Part shown: one piece after another, positions 5,377 to 6,394 of the stretch
Numbering within the stretch: position 1 is the first letter of the stretch
How the letters are laid out: the number at the start of each line of letters is the position of its first letter
Assembly (NCBI GenBank): GCA_900319985.1
Contig: ONQL01000075.1
Coordinates: 1 to 6,394, forward strand
Origin: an uncultured Methanobrevibacter sp.
GTDB lineage: Archaea > Methanobacteriota > Methanobacteria > Methanobacteriales > Methanobacteriaceae
Direction of reading: 5' to 3'
Length of the DNA: 6,394 nt
Position numbers and translations under genes: made by a program
Notes under the pieces: model-generated
Databases searched by the model: none
The model's input: only the letters and a program-made list of their open reading frames with translations
Told to the model about the DNA's origin: nothing

Positions 5377-6174
5377 ATGATAGAAAAATCCATTTATGAA
5401 AGTTACATTATTGATTTCAGTGCAGACATTGCCCCTGCAGATGACGATTACCTGTTCATTTTCAATGCCTCCCGAGAATTATATTTGGATGAAAAAAAAG
5501 AGCTTCCAAAAAAATCAGATAAATTTGACTTTAATTTCTGCTTATATATCGGAAAATACAACTCTAAAAACTGTTTTGTCATTAACGCTGATTTTGAAAA
5601 TGGCTATGACCTGCGGGAGGTTTATGAATTTGACAAGAATTTATATCTTATGGGCACAAAAGCTGTGCTTGTCAACGATTGGTATATATCACATAAGTTC
5701 TGCGGAAGATGCGGAACCGAAACACAATTAGATGAAAAGGACATGATGTTAAAATGCCCTTCATGTGGCCAAGTGCATTATCCCCGTATTGCCCCTGCAA
5801 TTATTGTGGCCATCAGAAAGGGTAATGAATTGCTCATGGCAAAACACAGCTATCATGACAATATAAGGTATGCACTGATAGCCGGTTTTGTAGAGCCCGG
5901 CGAAAGTATTGAAGAGGCCGTGCACAGGGAAGTCCTGGAAGAGGTCGGAATCAGAATCAAAAACCTGAAGTATCAGCGCAGCCAGTCTTGGCCATTTCCA
6001 AATTCCCTTATGCTGGCATTTACCGCAGAGTATGATTCCGGAAGCATAAAGGTGGACGGGGATGAAATACTCAAGGCAAAATGGTTTAAAAAGGATGAAA
6101 TAATACGATATGATTCAGACATCAGCATTTCAGATTGGCTGATTCAGGAATTCATAGACTCAACAGATTATTAA
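5377..6174 (+). CDS. nudC: NudC-type NADH pyrophosphatase (Nudix hydrolase with zinc ribbon)
   Basis: This is a 265-residue protein with the full NudC layout: an N-terminal domain (about 1-100), a four-cysteine zinc ribbon (Cys109, Cys112, Cys127, Cys130 in CGRCG and CPSCG), then a Nudix domain from about 136. The Nudix box spans 170-192 and is intact: Gly170, Glu176, Arg184-Glu185, Glu188-Glu189, Gly191. It is followed by SQSWPFPNS at 202-210, the NudC subfamily signature (usually SQPWPFPxS, so one Pro is Ser here). The family splits NADH into NMNH and AMP, and bacterial NudC also removes NAD caps from RNA; the latter role in this organism is inference. ATG 5377 has no close ribosome binding site: AAGGA is 14 nt away. 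A TATA box about 26 nt upstream suggests a leaderless transcript. The gene is divergent from ferritin. The stop codon lies in a 19-bp palindrome. Confidence 0.93.
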   Translation: MIEKSIYESYIIDFSADIAPADDDYLFIFNASRELYLDEKKELPKKSDKFDFNFCLYIGKYNSKNCFVINADFENGYDLREVYEFDKNLYLMGTKAVLVNDWYISHKFCGRCGTETQLDEKDMMLKCPSCGQVHYPRIAPAIIVAIRKGNELLMAKHSYHDNIRYALIAGFVEPGESIEEAVHREVLEEVGIRIKNLKYQRSQSWPFPNSLMLAFTAEYDSGSIKVDGDEILKAKWFKKDEIIRYDSDISISDWLIQEFIDSTDY

Positions 6175-6184
6175 ATTAATAATC
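6166..6184. repeat. 19-bp perfect palindrome across the nudC stop codon
   Basis: GATTATTAA and TTAATAATC flank a single central A. The stop codon TAA is at 6172-6174. As RNA it could form a 7-bp stem with a 5-nt loop. A T7 run follows at 6227-6233, too distant to be a classical intrinsic terminator. Confidence 0.6.
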
Positions 6185-6226
6185 CAATTTGAACTGGAAA
6201 ATATGGGCAATGTTGAAATCCTAGAA

Positions 6227-6233
6227 TTTTTTT
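6227..6233 (+). terminator. Possible oligo-T terminator of nudC
   Basis: A single T7 run about 52 nt after the stop codon is the only good archaeal-type oligo-T signal downstream of nudC. No hairpin directly precedes it. Confidence 0.35.
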
Positions 6234-6275
6234 CACTTGAAATTTCACATCGATGTGATTTCTTGATGTGAAATT
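6231..6275. repeat. Symmetrical TTTCAC/GTGAAA repeat cluster
   Basis: TTTCAC occurs at 6231-6236 and 6243-6248. Its reverse complement occurs as GTGATT (5 of 6) at 6255-6260 and GTGAAA at 6268-6273, giving a spacing of 12, 12 and 13 bases. AATTTCACATC (6241-6251) and GATGTGAAATT (6265-6275) form a perfect 11-bp inverted repeat. TCACATCGATGTGA (6245-6258) is a perfect 14-bp palindrome nested inside it. Weak T content afterwards argues against a terminator; an operator or structured RNA is possible. Confidence 0.65.
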
Positions 6276-6350
6276 AGTATTTCTTTGATTGGCCTGATAT
6301 ATGTAATTTGTTTTATTAAAGTTGAAATATTACTTTGCTATTTTAAAAAA

Positions 6351-6394
6351 TAAGATATAATAAATTATATATAATAAAATGGAGAATATTTATA
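6351..6394 (+). promoter_or_regulatory. Possible promoter and ribosome binding site of a gene beyond the window
   Basis: TATA-like sequences (GATATAATAA at 6354-6363 and TTATATATAA around 6365-6374) precede GGAG at 6381-6384. A start codon a few bases after the window edge would be at a suitable distance. Nothing coding is visible inside the window. Confidence 0.35.

Noticed and set aside
6183..6198. Imperfect dyad TCCA..TGGA downstream of nudC
   Set aside because: Only 12 of 16 positions match and it leaves no room for an RNA loop; consistent with chance.
6203..6271. 22-residue open frame after nudC, with GGA a few bases upstream
   Set aside because: It is too short to support, runs through the T7 tract and the repeat cluster, and has no recognisable motif. 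A leader peptide cannot be excluded but is not supported.
6231..6275. CRISPR-like repeats
   Set aside because: The units are only 6-11 bases, in inverted rather than direct order, with no spacers of regular length.
1..6394. A new defence, mobile or multi-gene system
   Set aside because: All seven genes belong to known families with ordinary chromosomal spacing. There is no integrase, transposase, toxin-antitoxin pair, nuclease or terminal repeat.

Overview
The window is AT-rich, with near-homopolymeric A/T intergenic DNA. It looks like a chromosomal segment of a methanogenic archaeon, most likely Methanobrevibacter or a close relative in Methanobacteriales. The strongest evidence is a complete beta-ribofuranosylaminobenzene 5'-phosphate (beta-RFAP) synthase gene, which makes the methanopterin precursor. 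Supporting signs are archaeal TATA-type promoters about 25 nt from the inferred transcript starts, GGTG/GAGG ribosome binding sites and oligo-T termination. The genus is an inference from overall character; no rRNA gene is present to confirm it.

Layout. Bases 1-199 are an AT-rich promoter region. Bases 200-1942 (+) are a two-gene operon: a phenylacetate-CoA ligase/coenzyme F390 synthetase family adenylating enzyme, then a tandem ACT-domain protein. Bases 2118-2861 (+) are a monocistronic classical short-chain dehydrogenase. A convergent intergenic region (2862-3023) carries two opposed hairpin terminators. On the minus strand follow beta-RFAP synthase (4025-3024), a zinc-peptidase-like M14/AstE-type protein (4753-4103) and a bacterial-type ferritin (5294-4794). 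Ferritin and the peptidase are in transcriptional order, separated by a 40-nt spacer that contains a hairpin/U-tract terminator. A NudC-type NADH pyrophosphatase (5377-6174, +) diverges from ferritin. The last 220 bases hold a symmetrical TTTCAC/GTGAAA repeat cluster and a promoter/RBS-like sequence that may lead into a gene beyond the window.

How the genes may work together. The ligase-ACT pair fits arylacetate activation with an amino-acid-sensing partner, used to make or salvage aromatic amino acids. A role of the ligase homologue in F420 adenylation cannot be excluded. Ferritin and NudC share one divergent promoter region and both fit iron/redox or nucleotide housekeeping. beta-RFAP synthase is a core C1-carrier gene. 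The dehydrogenase and the peptidase-like gene have clear folds and catalytic residues but unknown substrates.

Most notable in the non-coding DNA: in four of seven genes an inverted repeat overlaps or abuts the stop codon; a terminator sits between ferritin and the downstream peptidase gene; two genes (beta-RFAP synthase, nudC) look leaderless and share the same spacing of an AAGGA element to the ATG; and a dyad-symmetric repeat lies downstream of nudC. I see no CRISPR array, transposon, tRNA or rRNA, and nothing that clearly amounts to a new multi-gene system.
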